A DNA stretch of 7,327 bases from Sedimentitalea sp042687825. GTDB lineage: Bacteria; Pseudomonadota; Alphaproteobacteria; Rhodobacterales; Rhodobacteraceae. A model generated the notes under the pieces. That model was not told where the DNA came from. It did not search any database and was given only the letters and a program-made list of their open reading frames with translations. Within the stretch, counting starts at the first letter, position 1. Each line of letters begins with the position of its first letter. Positions 1 through 4,777 of the stretch are shown here, one piece after another. The stretch is taken from assembly GCF_042687825.1 (NCBI RefSeq), contig NZ_JBHUQE010000041.1:1-7327 (forward strand), in the 5' to 3' direction. The translations under genes were made by a program, and so were the position numbers.

Positions 1-1234
1 GGGTGTGCCCACGGTCTCGGTCCCGGTCGGCAATGCTGTCACCTTCTTTTTCAATCTCCTGCTGGCGCTCTAACTCACGTTCCCGCGCCGCGTCCTCTGC
101 AACCTGTCGTTCCTCGGCCTCCCGGCCTTCGCGCAACGCCGCCGCGCGGTCGGCCAGGGCCTCCCGGTCGATCCCTTGCGCCGCCTCGCGCAACCGTGCC
201 GCCAGATCATCAGAGGCGTCGCGTTCCGGCATAGCGGCGTCCGGGATCTCCCGGTCGCGCTGCCGCGCTTCCCATGCCTCCTTGAGCCGCGAGGCAAGAT
301 CGGGTTCTTGGTCCCGCCTGTCGCGGCCACCGGCCAGCGCCAGCTCACCCTGCCCCGATCCCAGACGGTCCAGCACCCGGTCCGCCGCCCGGTCGAGCCA
401 GTCGCGGACATGGCCTGCCAGATCCCGCGCCAGCTCCATGACCTCGGCCGCGCGGGCCTTGGCCTCGTACCAGGCCCCGACGCGGCCGACCTCGATGCCG
501 CGTTCCTTCATCTGCCACGCGCCGGGGGAAAGCTGCGGCAGGGGCGGGCGGTCCAGCTCGATGGCCCGCACGGTCTCACGCAGCTCCGCCCCCTCGTCGC
601 CGCGCTCCCGCGCCGCCGCCGCCAGCTCAAGCGCCTCGTCGCGCTGCGCCACCAAGGTCCGGTGATCCACGCGGTCCTCGATGCTGGCGCGTTCCAGGGC
701 GGCGTTGCTGTCCCGCGCCCAGGCTTCGCGCCAACCTTCCAGAACCTCGACCTTGTTCCAGTCACGGTTCTTGGTGGTGAAGCCCTCCACGCCAACCTCG
801 CGGGTGGTCAGCAGGATGTGGGCATGATGGTTGCGCTCATCGCCCGCGCGTCCCGGCGCGTGCAGGGCGATGTCGGCCACCATGCCGAGCTCCACGAACT
901 GTTCTTGGGCGAAGGCCCGAACCAGCTCGACCCGCTGTGCATGGGTCAGCTCGGCGGGAAGGGCCACGCGGACCTCGCGGGCGACCTGGCTGTTCTTGCG
1001 GGTCTCGGATTCCTCGACCCGGTTCCACAGCTCGGATCGGTCACGGACCCAATCCGGCGCGTGATCCGGCGCGAGGATTTCGGTGTGATCGACGCCGCCC
1101 CGCTTGGCGTAATCGAAGACCAGCCCGGTGCGGCGGTCTTCGATACGCTCCGCCACGCGATAGGCGATTGCCGCCGTGGCGCTGCGCCCCTGACTGCGGG
1201 AAATCATCGAGGCTCGAAGATGGTAGATCGCCAT
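1..1234 (-). CDS. mobA: MobA/MobL-family relaxase (MOB-Q), 3' end beyond the window
   Basis: Relaxase that would nick the plasmid at oriT and stay covalently bound to the transferred strand. The frame is open from ATG at 1234 to the window edge, giving 411 codons and no stop, so the C-terminus is missing. The N-terminus MAIYHLRASMISRSQGRSA and the run AIAYR match the MobA family of RSF1010; Tyr25 is the likely catalytic tyrosine. The metal-binding histidine motif is visible as His125 followed by NHHAHILLTTR at 135-145 (His137, His139). Further MOB-Q hallmarks are REAW at 169-172 and DHRTL at 190-194. Residues from about 195 onward are rich in Glu, Arg and Ala and probably helical. Whether a primase or other domain follows cannot be seen. 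The gene diverges from the small mobilization operon across the putative oriT, as in RSF1010. GTG four codons upstream is an alternative start; the ATG is preferred because the family begins MAIYH. No strong Shine-Dalgarno is evident. Confidence 0.93.
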   Translation of the reverse strand, partial: MAIYHLRASMISRSQGRSATAAIAYRVAERIEDRRTGLVFDYAKRGGVDHTEILAPDHAPDWVRDRSELWNRVEESETRKNSQVAREVRVALPAELTHAQRVELVRAFAQEQFVELGMVADIALHAPGRAGDERNHHAHILLTTREVGVEGFTTKNRDWNKVEVLEGWREAWARDSNAALERASIEDRVDHRTLVAQRDEALELAAAARERGDEGAELRETVRAIELDRPPLPQLSPGAWQMKERGIEVGRVGAWYEAKARAAEVMELARDLAGHVRDWLDRAADRVLDRLGSGQGELALAGGRDRRDQEPDLASRLKEAWEARQRDREIPDAAMPERDASDDLAARLREAAQGIDREALADRAAALREGREAEERQVAEDAARERELERQQEIEKEGDSIADRDRDRGHT

Positions 1235-1283
1235 TCGGGGCCGCACTTCGATTAGGGGTCGAGGGGAAACGCCAGTCTCCCCC

Positions 1284-1319
1284 GCCCACACAAACTCGAC
1301 AGAGTTTGTATAAGTGGGC
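1284..1319 (+). other. oriT: Putative origin of transfer (oriT), MOB-Q type
   Basis: Between the divergent mobilization genes lies a perfect inverted repeat, ACAAACTC (1290-1297) and GAGTTTGT (1302-1309), with a GACA loop. It is followed one base later by TAAGTGGGCACTT (1311-1323). An outer pair GCCCAC (1284-1289) and GTGGGC (1314-1319) extends the dyad. In RSF1010/R1162-like plasmids the relaxase recognises an inverted repeat followed within a few bases by TAAGTGCG/CCCT and nicks in that segment. The arrangement here is the same with a variant core, so the nick is inferred near 1318/1319 on this strand. The location beside the relaxase gene agrees. The assignment comes from pattern and position only, and the exact nick site is a guess. 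Confidence 0.6.
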
Positions 1320-1390
1320 ACTTCGTGTCTTGCACCTTACCTCTAGACCGGTGAAAAAGGCAACAGCGGCAAAAAGAACGGGGGCAGAAA

Positions 1391-1775
1391 ATGGCGCGCA
1401 GCATCGACCAGCAGATTGCGGAAACGCAGGCCAAGCTTGCGCGCCTGAAAGAGCGACAGAAGGCTAGCGAAACCCGCCGCAAGATCATCGTCGGCTCGGT
1501 GGTGATCTCCAACGCGCTCAACGAANATCGACCAGCAGATTGCGGAAACGCAGGCCAAGCTTGCGCGCCTGAAAGAGCGACAGAAGGCTAGCGAAACCCG
1601 CCGCAAGATCATCGTCGGCTCGGTGGTGATCTCCAACGCGCTCAACGAACCGGAAAAAGCCCGTGCCCTCGCGGCTCTCTTGCGCCGGGCCGTCACGCGG
1701 GAAGTGGACCGGAAGGAGCTGGCCGGGTTGATCGAGGAACTGGACCAGGCGGCAGCAAAGGCGGATCGGTCGTGA
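1391..1775 (+). CDS. mobC: TraD/MobC-like small mobilization protein, frame interrupted by an N-containing duplication
   Basis: As given, the reading frame from ATG 1391 runs 45 codons to the N at 1526 and then shifts. The correct frame resumes in the second copy of a 123-bp repeat (1527-1649) and ends at TGA 1773-1775. Removing one repeat copy and the N restores an 86-residue protein beginning MARSIDQQIAETQAKLARLK. It has a charged N-terminal helix, then ETRRKIIVGSVVISNALNEP (residues 27-46), then a helical tail. This resembles the alphaproteobacterial TraD/MobC relaxosome accessory family, which has a RRKIxxGxxVxxA core. Such proteins bind near oriT and assist the relaxase. The gene diverges from mobA, as mobC does in RSF1010, and its stop overlaps the next start by 4 bases, so the two are likely co-translated. 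A G-rich stretch (1380-1384) is a weak ribosome binding site. The break is most likely an assembly artefact and the plasmid gene is probably intact. Confidence 0.75.
1403..1649. repeat. Exact 123-bp tandem direct duplication separated by one N
   Basis: Positions 1403-1525 and 1527-1649 are identical over all 123 bases, with only the ambiguous base 1526 between them. The unit lies wholly inside the mobC-like gene. Because the unit length is 41 codons, a clean tandem duplication would keep the frame; it is the extra N that shifts it. Identity with no mismatches, plus a single N placed exactly at the junction, is what results when overlapping contig ends, or the two ends of a circular contig, are joined without merging the overlap. 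Confidence 0.95.
1526..1526. other. Ambiguous base / assembly junction
   Basis: This is the only N in the window. It sits exactly between the two identical 123-bp copies and causes the apparent frameshift in the mobC-like gene. It is probably a gap placeholder, so its true length could be zero or negative. Confidence 0.9.
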
Positions 1776-2329
1776 GCGCGAAAGACCCCTTCCAGATACT
1801 GGCCGACGAGCTGACCCTGATCCGCAAGGACATGGACCGGCTCCAGCGCACCAGCCTCGACAAGGACGAGGCGCAGGCCTTGCACCAGATCATGGCCGAG
1901 GCGGTCGCGGATATGCGGAAGGCCACCAGAGAGACGCCACAGGCCCTCCAGAGCGCCTTGAAAACCGACAGGGACCGGATGGCCCAGAACGCCACGGAAA
2001 GCGCCACAGAGGCCGCTGAGCGCGTTCTGGGGGATATTCGGACCCAACTGTCCCAGGAGCGACAGAGGCTCACGCAGGCCGCCGGAGAGGCCCGCAGAGA
2101 GGCGTGGCGCTATTTCGGCGGGTTCTGGGTCTGGCTGGCCACCATGCTCGCCACAGGCGTCATTCTGGGGCTTGTAATCGCCTACGGAATGGAAACGGCC
2201 AAATCGGCGCTCTCGGTCGATGACCTAGTGCGCTACAACTGCGGAAGATCATGGTTCGGCGGGCAGGTGGTCGAGCAAGAGAACGGATCGAGCTTCTGCG
2301 CCTTCTGGCTCACTCGGCCGGATCAGTGA
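1772..2329 (+). CDS. Coiled-coil protein with one transmembrane segment, second gene of the mobilization operon
   Basis: I do not recognise the family with confidence. The 185-residue protein starts at GTG 1772, overlapping the stop of the upstream mobC-like gene by four bases (GTGA), which suggests translational coupling. Residues 1-112 are hydrophilic, rich in Ala, Gln, Glu and Arg with heptad-like spacing, so probably a long coiled coil. Residues about 117-139 form a hydrophobic span (FWVWLATMLATGVILGLVIA) preceded by basic residues (RREAWR), predicting a cytoplasmic N-terminus. The 45-residue tail would be periplasmic and contains two cysteines, Cys157 and Cys176, that could pair. The position is consistent with a membrane-tethered mobilization accessory protein, comparable in role to RSF1010 MobB, which is membrane-associated and helps link the relaxosome to the coupling protein. 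That comparison is by context, not homology. It ends six bases from the convergent toxin gene. Confidence 0.8.
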   Translation: MSAKDPFQILADELTLIRKDMDRLQRTSLDKDEAQALHQIMAEAVADMRKATRETPQALQSALKTDRDRMAQNATESATEAAERVLGDIRTQLSQERQRLTQAAGEARREAWRYFGGFWVWLATMLATGVILGLVIAYGMETAKSALSVDDLVRYNCGRSWFGGQVVEQENGSSFCAFWLTRPDQ

Positions 2330-2346
2330 GCGGAATCAGTCCGGCC
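2316..2346. terminator. Inverted repeat at a convergent gene junction, possible bidirectional terminator
   Basis: GGCCGGA (2316-2322) and TCCGGCC (2340-2346) are perfect 7-bp arms around a 17-base spacer that holds both stop codons of the converging genes. A competing hairpin, CTCACT (2309-2314) with AGTGAG (2325-2330), overlaps it. There is no T-run on either side, so it is a weak candidate for intrinsic termination. Confidence 0.3.
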
Positions 2347-2644
2347 AGTTCTCGGCAGGCCAGTCGCGCGATGTGTGGATCACCCGGACAATCGCAACGG
2401 CTTCTTCGCCGCCCTCCTGAGTGATCGCATAGGCGAGGATGTAGGGCAGGCGCGTCACGGATTTTTCGTAGGTGCCTGTCACCCGGCCCGGACGCCCTGT
2501 CGGCATCTCACCCAGAGCCAAGGCCGTTCTGTCGATGGCATCGGCCACACGACGAGCTGCTGCGGGGTTGTCACGGGCAATGTAGGAAACCTGGTCTGCA
2601 AGATCGTCCAGTGCCTCGATTGACCAGCGGACCGGTCGGTTCAT
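2336..2644 (-). CDS. ParE/RelE-superfamily toxin
   Basis: The 102-residue protein has the ParE-like plasmid-stabilisation toxin pattern. It shows an N-terminal VRWSIEALDDLADQVSYIA strand and helix, a second helix with NPAAARRVADAIDRT (26-40), the GRPGRV turn (about 51-56), PYILAYAI (71-78), and a C-terminal strand ending VRVIHTSRDWP (86-96). Family members are either gyrase poisons (ParE) or ribosome-dependent mRNases (RelE). The sequence resembles the ParE-type branch, but the target cannot be fixed by eye. Its ATG overlaps the antitoxin stop by four bases (ATGA, 2641-2644), so it is translated after, and coupled to, the antitoxin. This antitoxin-first order is typical of parDE-type operons. 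On this plasmid it would kill or arrest daughter cells that lose the replicon. Confidence 0.9.
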   Translation of the reverse strand: MNRPVRWSIEALDDLADQVSYIARDNPAAARRVADAIDRTALALGEMPTGRPGRVTGTYEKSVTRLPYILAYAITQEGGEEAVAIVRVIHTSRDWPAENWPD

Positions 2645-2901
2645 GCGGTGCCGCCTATCGCATCCTCAATCGCCTGGCGCACGGATGCCATGGCATCCTC
2701 ATGGCTGACCGTCCGACCGGCTTCCACATCCGCAAGCCCACGCTCGATGCCTTCGATGATTGCCAGCTCGCGATCCACGTAAGCTTCCACCGCCTCGGCT
2801 GCGAGGAACGATCGGCTGCGGCGTGTTCCCTCCGCCAATCTTCCCAGCTTCGCTTTTAGCTGCGGATCGAGCCGGATCGTCATCGTCGTGCTGGCGGTCA
2901 T
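2641..2901 (-). CDS. Ribbon-helix-helix (CopG/ParD-like) antitoxin
   Basis: The 86-residue protein starts at ATG 2901. Residues 6-13 (TMTIRLDP) look like the DNA-contacting beta strand of a ribbon-helix-helix fold. They are followed by two helices (about 14-25 and 29-43: SRSFLAAEAVEAYVDRE). The C-terminal half, AIIEGIERGLADVEAGRTVS and onward (47-86), matches the toxin-neutralising tail common in ParD-like antitoxins paired with ParE/RelE toxins. It should bind and neutralise the downstream toxin and, as a complex, repress its own promoter. A palindrome 18 bases upstream of the start is the likely operator. An internal ATG at codon 7 is possible, but the longer form gives the usual residues before the beta strand. 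Confidence 0.9.
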   Translation of the reverse strand: MTASTTMTIRLDPQLKAKLGRLAEGTRRSRSFLAAEAVEAYVDRELAIIEGIERGLADVEAGRTVSHEDAMASVRQAIEDAIGGTA

Positions 2902-2918
2902 GACCTGTTCTTTCTAAG

Positions 2919-2940
2919 TATGTGTACATCTGAACACATA
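2919..2940. promoter_or_regulatory. Palindrome upstream of the antitoxin gene, likely autoregulatory operator
   Basis: TATGTGT (2919-2925) and ACACATA (2934-2940) are perfect 7-bp arms around an 8-base spacer, just upstream of the antitoxin start at 2901. On the minus strand the dyad overlaps a plausible promoter: TTTATG as -35, a 16-base spacer, then TACTTA as -10. Ribbon-helix-helix antitoxins usually repress from such dyads. The promoter boxes are weak matches; the palindrome itself is clear. Confidence 0.5.
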
Positions 2941-2983
2941 AACCATTCGGTGGCTTCTGAAAAGAACCGGTTGGGCAAAGCCC

Positions 2984-3017
2984 TAGTGTTAATAGTGTTA
3001 CCTACGGAGTAGTGTTA
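2984..3017 (+). repeat. Three direct copies of TAGTGTTA in the replication region
   Basis: TAGTGTTA occurs at 2984-2991, 2993-3000 and 3010-3017, at offsets of 9 and 17 bases, in an AT-richer stretch upstream of the iterons. Short AT-rich repeats beside iterons are typical of the DNA-unwinding element of iteron plasmids, so this is a candidate opening site. Binding by a plasmid regulator is an alternative. Confidence 0.55.
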
Positions 3018-3072
3018 CGGGGCCGAAAATCCTCCTTAACATACTGATACAAAAACTGGAAAACATCCACAC

Positions 3073-3134
3073 GGTTCCGAAAGGGCCAAACTTGGGTTCC
3101 GAAAGGGCCAAATTTTGGTTCCGAAAGGGCCAAA
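3073..3134 (+). repeat. Iterons, class A: three copies at a 22-bp period
   Basis: GGTTCCGAAAGGGCCAAA occurs identically at 3073-3090, 3095-3112 and 3117-3134. The spacing of exactly 22 bases, about two helical turns, places the copies on the same face of the DNA. These are the likely binding sites for the RepA protein encoded immediately downstream. Confidence 0.93.
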
Positions 3135-3153
3135 CGTCTTGCCTCACCCGAAT

Positions 3154-3195
3154 GGTTCCTGATAGGCCAAACATGAAAGTTCCTGATAGGCCAAA
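3154..3195 (+). repeat. Iterons, class B: two variant copies beside the rep start
   Basis: GGTTCCTGATAGGCCAAA (3154-3171) and AGTTCCTGATAGGCCAAA (3178-3195) share the outer bases of the class A iterons but differ in the centre: TGATA replaces GAAAG. They are 24 bases apart and lie where the rep promoter should be, ending eight bases before ATG 3204. They are probably Rep binding sites of different affinity used for autoregulation. Confidence 0.85.
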
Positions 3196-3203
3196 GATTA
3201 TCA

Positions 3204-4211
3204 ATGAGTTTGCTTCCTGATCGCCATCCAAACCTCGATTTCTTTGTCCTCGATATCGCGGACGCCGTGCCGAAGGATGACATGGCGACGATGGAACACC
3301 CGCTGTTCTCTCTGGCGACCAAACCAGACATGCGGCACCTCGAATATCGGAGCGGCGAGAACGTCCTGAAGATCAGACCATCTGGTCTCGGGCTGCCAAC
3401 CATCTTCGACAAGGACATTCTGATTTTTGTTGTCAGCCAACTCATGCACCGGATGAACCGAGGCGAAGACATCGGGGATACTGTGCGTTTTTCGGCTCGG
3501 GAGCTGTGCGTAGCGACCAACCGACAGATCGGGGGCGATCACTACAAACGCCTTGAGAACGCTTTTGCTCGCCTCCAAGGAACGCAGTTCGTCACCAACA
3601 TTCGGACGGGCGGGAAGATCGAGACACGGATTTTCTCGCTGATCGACGAGGGCGGTTTCGTCCGCACAGACGATGAGCGGTTTCGGCTGGATTACTGCGA
3701 AGTGAAGCTGTCGCGTTGGCTCATGAGAGCTATCGAGTCCGACCAGGTTGTCACCATCTCGAACGACTATTTCAGACTGCGCCGCCCGCTTGAGCGCCGC
3801 CTCTACGAGATTGCGCGAAAGCACTGCGGCAATAAACCAAAGTGGCAGATCGGCCTGACGACGCTCCAAAACAAGACAGGCAGCAACGCTCCCATCAAAC
3901 GGTTTCGGCATAACCTGCGTGAGATCATCAAGGCCGATGTGACGCCGTTCTATCGCTTCGAGTTGGACGACAACGACCTGGTGACAATCCGGCCCCGACA
4001 AGCCAAGGCGCAGATCACACCATCCATTTCACTGCCCACTTGGGCCGAAGAAACGGCCCGCGCTCTGGCAAGGGAAAAGGGCCGAGACTACTACGCCCTG
4101 CGCTCTGACTGGCTTGCCTTCGCACAGGCGGAAACGGCCAAGGGAAATCCGCCAAAGAACACCGGCGCGGCTTTCGTCGCCTATTGCAGAAAACAAGACA
4201 GCCTGCGCTGA
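3204..4211 (+). CDS. repA: Replication initiator protein RepA (RPA family)
   Basis: The 335-residue initiator should bind the iterons immediately upstream and open the origin. The N-terminus MSLLPDRHPNLDFFVLDIAD, then DMATMEHPLFSLATKP (26-41), is typical of the 'replication initiator protein A' family found on many alphaproteobacterial plasmids. Other family-like stretches are LPTIFDKDILIFVVSQLM (64-81), TVRFSARELCVATNRQIGG (92-110), and LERRLYEIARKHCG around residues 196-209, within the predicted winged-helix DNA-binding region. Start choice: ATG 3204 lacks a clear Shine-Dalgarno, whereas ATG 3282 (codon 27) has GAAGGA four bases upstream. The first 26 residues resemble the family N-terminus, so 3204 is preferred, with a shorter product possible. 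The gene converges with the HTH/coiled-coil gene, with three bases between stops. Confidence 0.93.
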   Translation: MSLLPDRHPNLDFFVLDIADAVPKDDMATMEHPLFSLATKPDMRHLEYRSGENVLKIRPSGLGLPTIFDKDILIFVVSQLMHRMNRGEDIGDTVRFSARELCVATNRQIGGDHYKRLENAFARLQGTQFVTNIRTGGKIETRIFSLIDEGGFVRTDDERFRLDYCEVKLSRWLMRAIESDQVVTISNDYFRLRRPLERRLYEIARKHCGNKPKWQIGLTTLQNKTGSNAPIKRFRHNLREIIKADVTPFYRFELDDNDLVTIRPRQAKAQITPSISLPTWAEETARALAREKGRDYYALRSDWLAFAQAETAKGNPPKNTGAAFVAYCRKQDSLR

Positions 4212-4214
4212 CGG

Positions 4215-4652
4215 CTACCCGAACAACCGCCCCCAGAACCCCTTGCGCGGCGCGGCTGGCGCTTGTGGTCGCAGATCGACCAAGAGCGCATGGAGCTGGT
4301 CTTCCTTGCGCTCCGCCCGCTCGGCCCGATCTCTCAAATCCTCGATGCGCTGTTCGAGAAAATCGCGTTCGCGCTGATCGGCCTGAGCCTGGGCGCGAAG
4401 TTTCTCAATTTCGGCCTGCAACACACTGGTTTCAGGGGGTGTTTCAGGTTCTTCATTAGGGGTTGCAATTCGCTTCACGGCACCGTTTCTGTGCCCGTTA
4501 GCATCCTTCCACCGTTCCAGCTCGGCCGCGTCGATACTATAGGAACCATCATCCAAGCGTTTCGCGCTGAGCTTCCCTTTTTTTATAGCTCTGGAAAGCG
4601 TTGGCTTGCTAAAACCGGCCGCTTTCGCAGCTTCTCCTAGGGTGTAACTCAT
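4215..4652 (-). CDS. HTH (MerR/excisionase-like) DNA-binding protein with coiled-coil tail
   Basis: The 145-residue protein has three parts. Residues 2-48 (SYTLGEAAKAAGFSKPTLSR and onward to ELERW) form a helix-turn-helix with wing, like MerR/excisionase DNA-binding domains. Residues 51-76 are a polar, Pro- and Glu-rich linker. Residues 77-127 are a charged coiled coil rich in Glu, Arg, Gln and Leu. The protein ends GFWGRLFG, an aromatic motif separated from the coil by a Pro/Ala stretch. This layout recalls KfrA-like plasmid proteins, DNA-binding repressors with long coiled-coil tails linked to plasmid stability, though it is much shorter and homology is not shown. Similar genes are sometimes labelled entry-exclusion or hypothetical. 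Next to repA, with palindromes upstream, it most likely autoregulates and contributes to replication control or segregation. Its function is not established. Confidence 0.85.
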   Translation of the reverse strand: MSYTLGEAAKAAGFSKPTLSRAIKKGKLSAKRLDDGSYSIDAAELERWKDANGHRNGAVKRIATPNEEPETPPETSVLQAEIEKLRAQAQADQRERDFLEQRIEDLRDRAERAERKEDQLHALLVDLRPQAPAAPRKGFWGRLFG

Positions 4653-4689
4653 GGGCGTAACCGCTCGCTCTCATAGGGTTGCAATTCGC
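4460..4689 (+). repeat. 14-bp direct repeat, one copy in the HTH gene and one in its upstream region
   Basis: GGGTTGCAATTCGC occurs at 4460-4473, inside the HTH gene near codons 60-65, and at 4676-4689, upstream of its start. Including the next four bases, 17 of 18 match (TTCA versus CTCA). The two copies are 216 bases apart. They could be a pair of protein-binding sites flanking the gene start or a trace of duplication. The entry spans both copies. Confidence 0.6.
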
Positions 4690-4695
4690 CTCATC

Positions 4696-4716
4696 TAACT
4701 GTGAGGCTTACAGTTA
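4696..4716. promoter_or_regulatory. Palindrome upstream of the HTH/coiled-coil gene, candidate operator
   Basis: TAACTGT (4696-4702) and ACAGTTA (4710-4716) are perfect arms around a 7-base spacer. The dyad lies 43 bases upstream of the start codon of the divergently lying DNA-binding gene (minus strand), in a 125-base gap with no other gene. The spacing and symmetry suit a dimeric HTH repressor acting on its own promoter. No convincing -35/-10 pair was identified. Confidence 0.45.
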
Positions 4717-4777
4717 CGCATGTTACACCCTGTTGCCGTGATCTTCAAACGCCCCTCTCAATAACGGCTGCCAGCCC

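Larger units (their letters stand above)
2941..3203 (+). other. oriV: Probable origin of vegetative replication (oriV) and rep control region
   Basis: This 260-base gene-free stretch separates the toxin-antitoxin operon from rep. In order it contains the three TAGTGTTA repeats, an AT-rich tract around 3030-3062, a weak DnaA-box-like ACATCCACA (3063-3071, seven of nine bases of TTATCCACA), and five iterons ending eight bases before the rep start codon. This is the usual order for a theta-replicating iteron plasmid. No long ORF with coding character is present here. Confidence 0.75.

Noticed and set aside
176..1255. Long plus-strand open frame of 359 codons
   Set aside because: It lies antisense to the relaxase frame, which carries clear MOB-Q motifs. 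The GC-rich coding sequence leaves few stops on the other strand.
1330..1358. A sigma-70 promoter starting with TTGCAC before mobC
   Set aside because: No acceptable -10 box stands at the proper spacing, so it was not listed as a feature.
1403..1649. A biological in-frame tandem duplication or a phase-variable mobC
   Set aside because: The N at the exact junction and the absence of any mismatch make an unmerged contig overlap much more likely.
1343..2047. Minus-strand open frame of 234 codons across the N
   Set aside because: It is antisense to the mobilization operon, crosses the assembly join and repeats its own sequence because of the duplication.
3073..3195. CRISPR-like repeats
   Set aside because: The repeats are only 18 bp with 4-19 bp gaps, vary in the centre, and stand directly before a Rep gene. 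They are iterons.
3201..4001. Minus-strand open frame of 266 codons opposite repA
   Set aside because: Its translation has no recognisable domain, while the plus frame is a clear RPA-family initiator.
4745..4777. Terminator after the SIR2-NTPase gene
   Set aside because: Only a 4-bp stem (GGCT/AGCC) without a T-run is visible after the stop codon.
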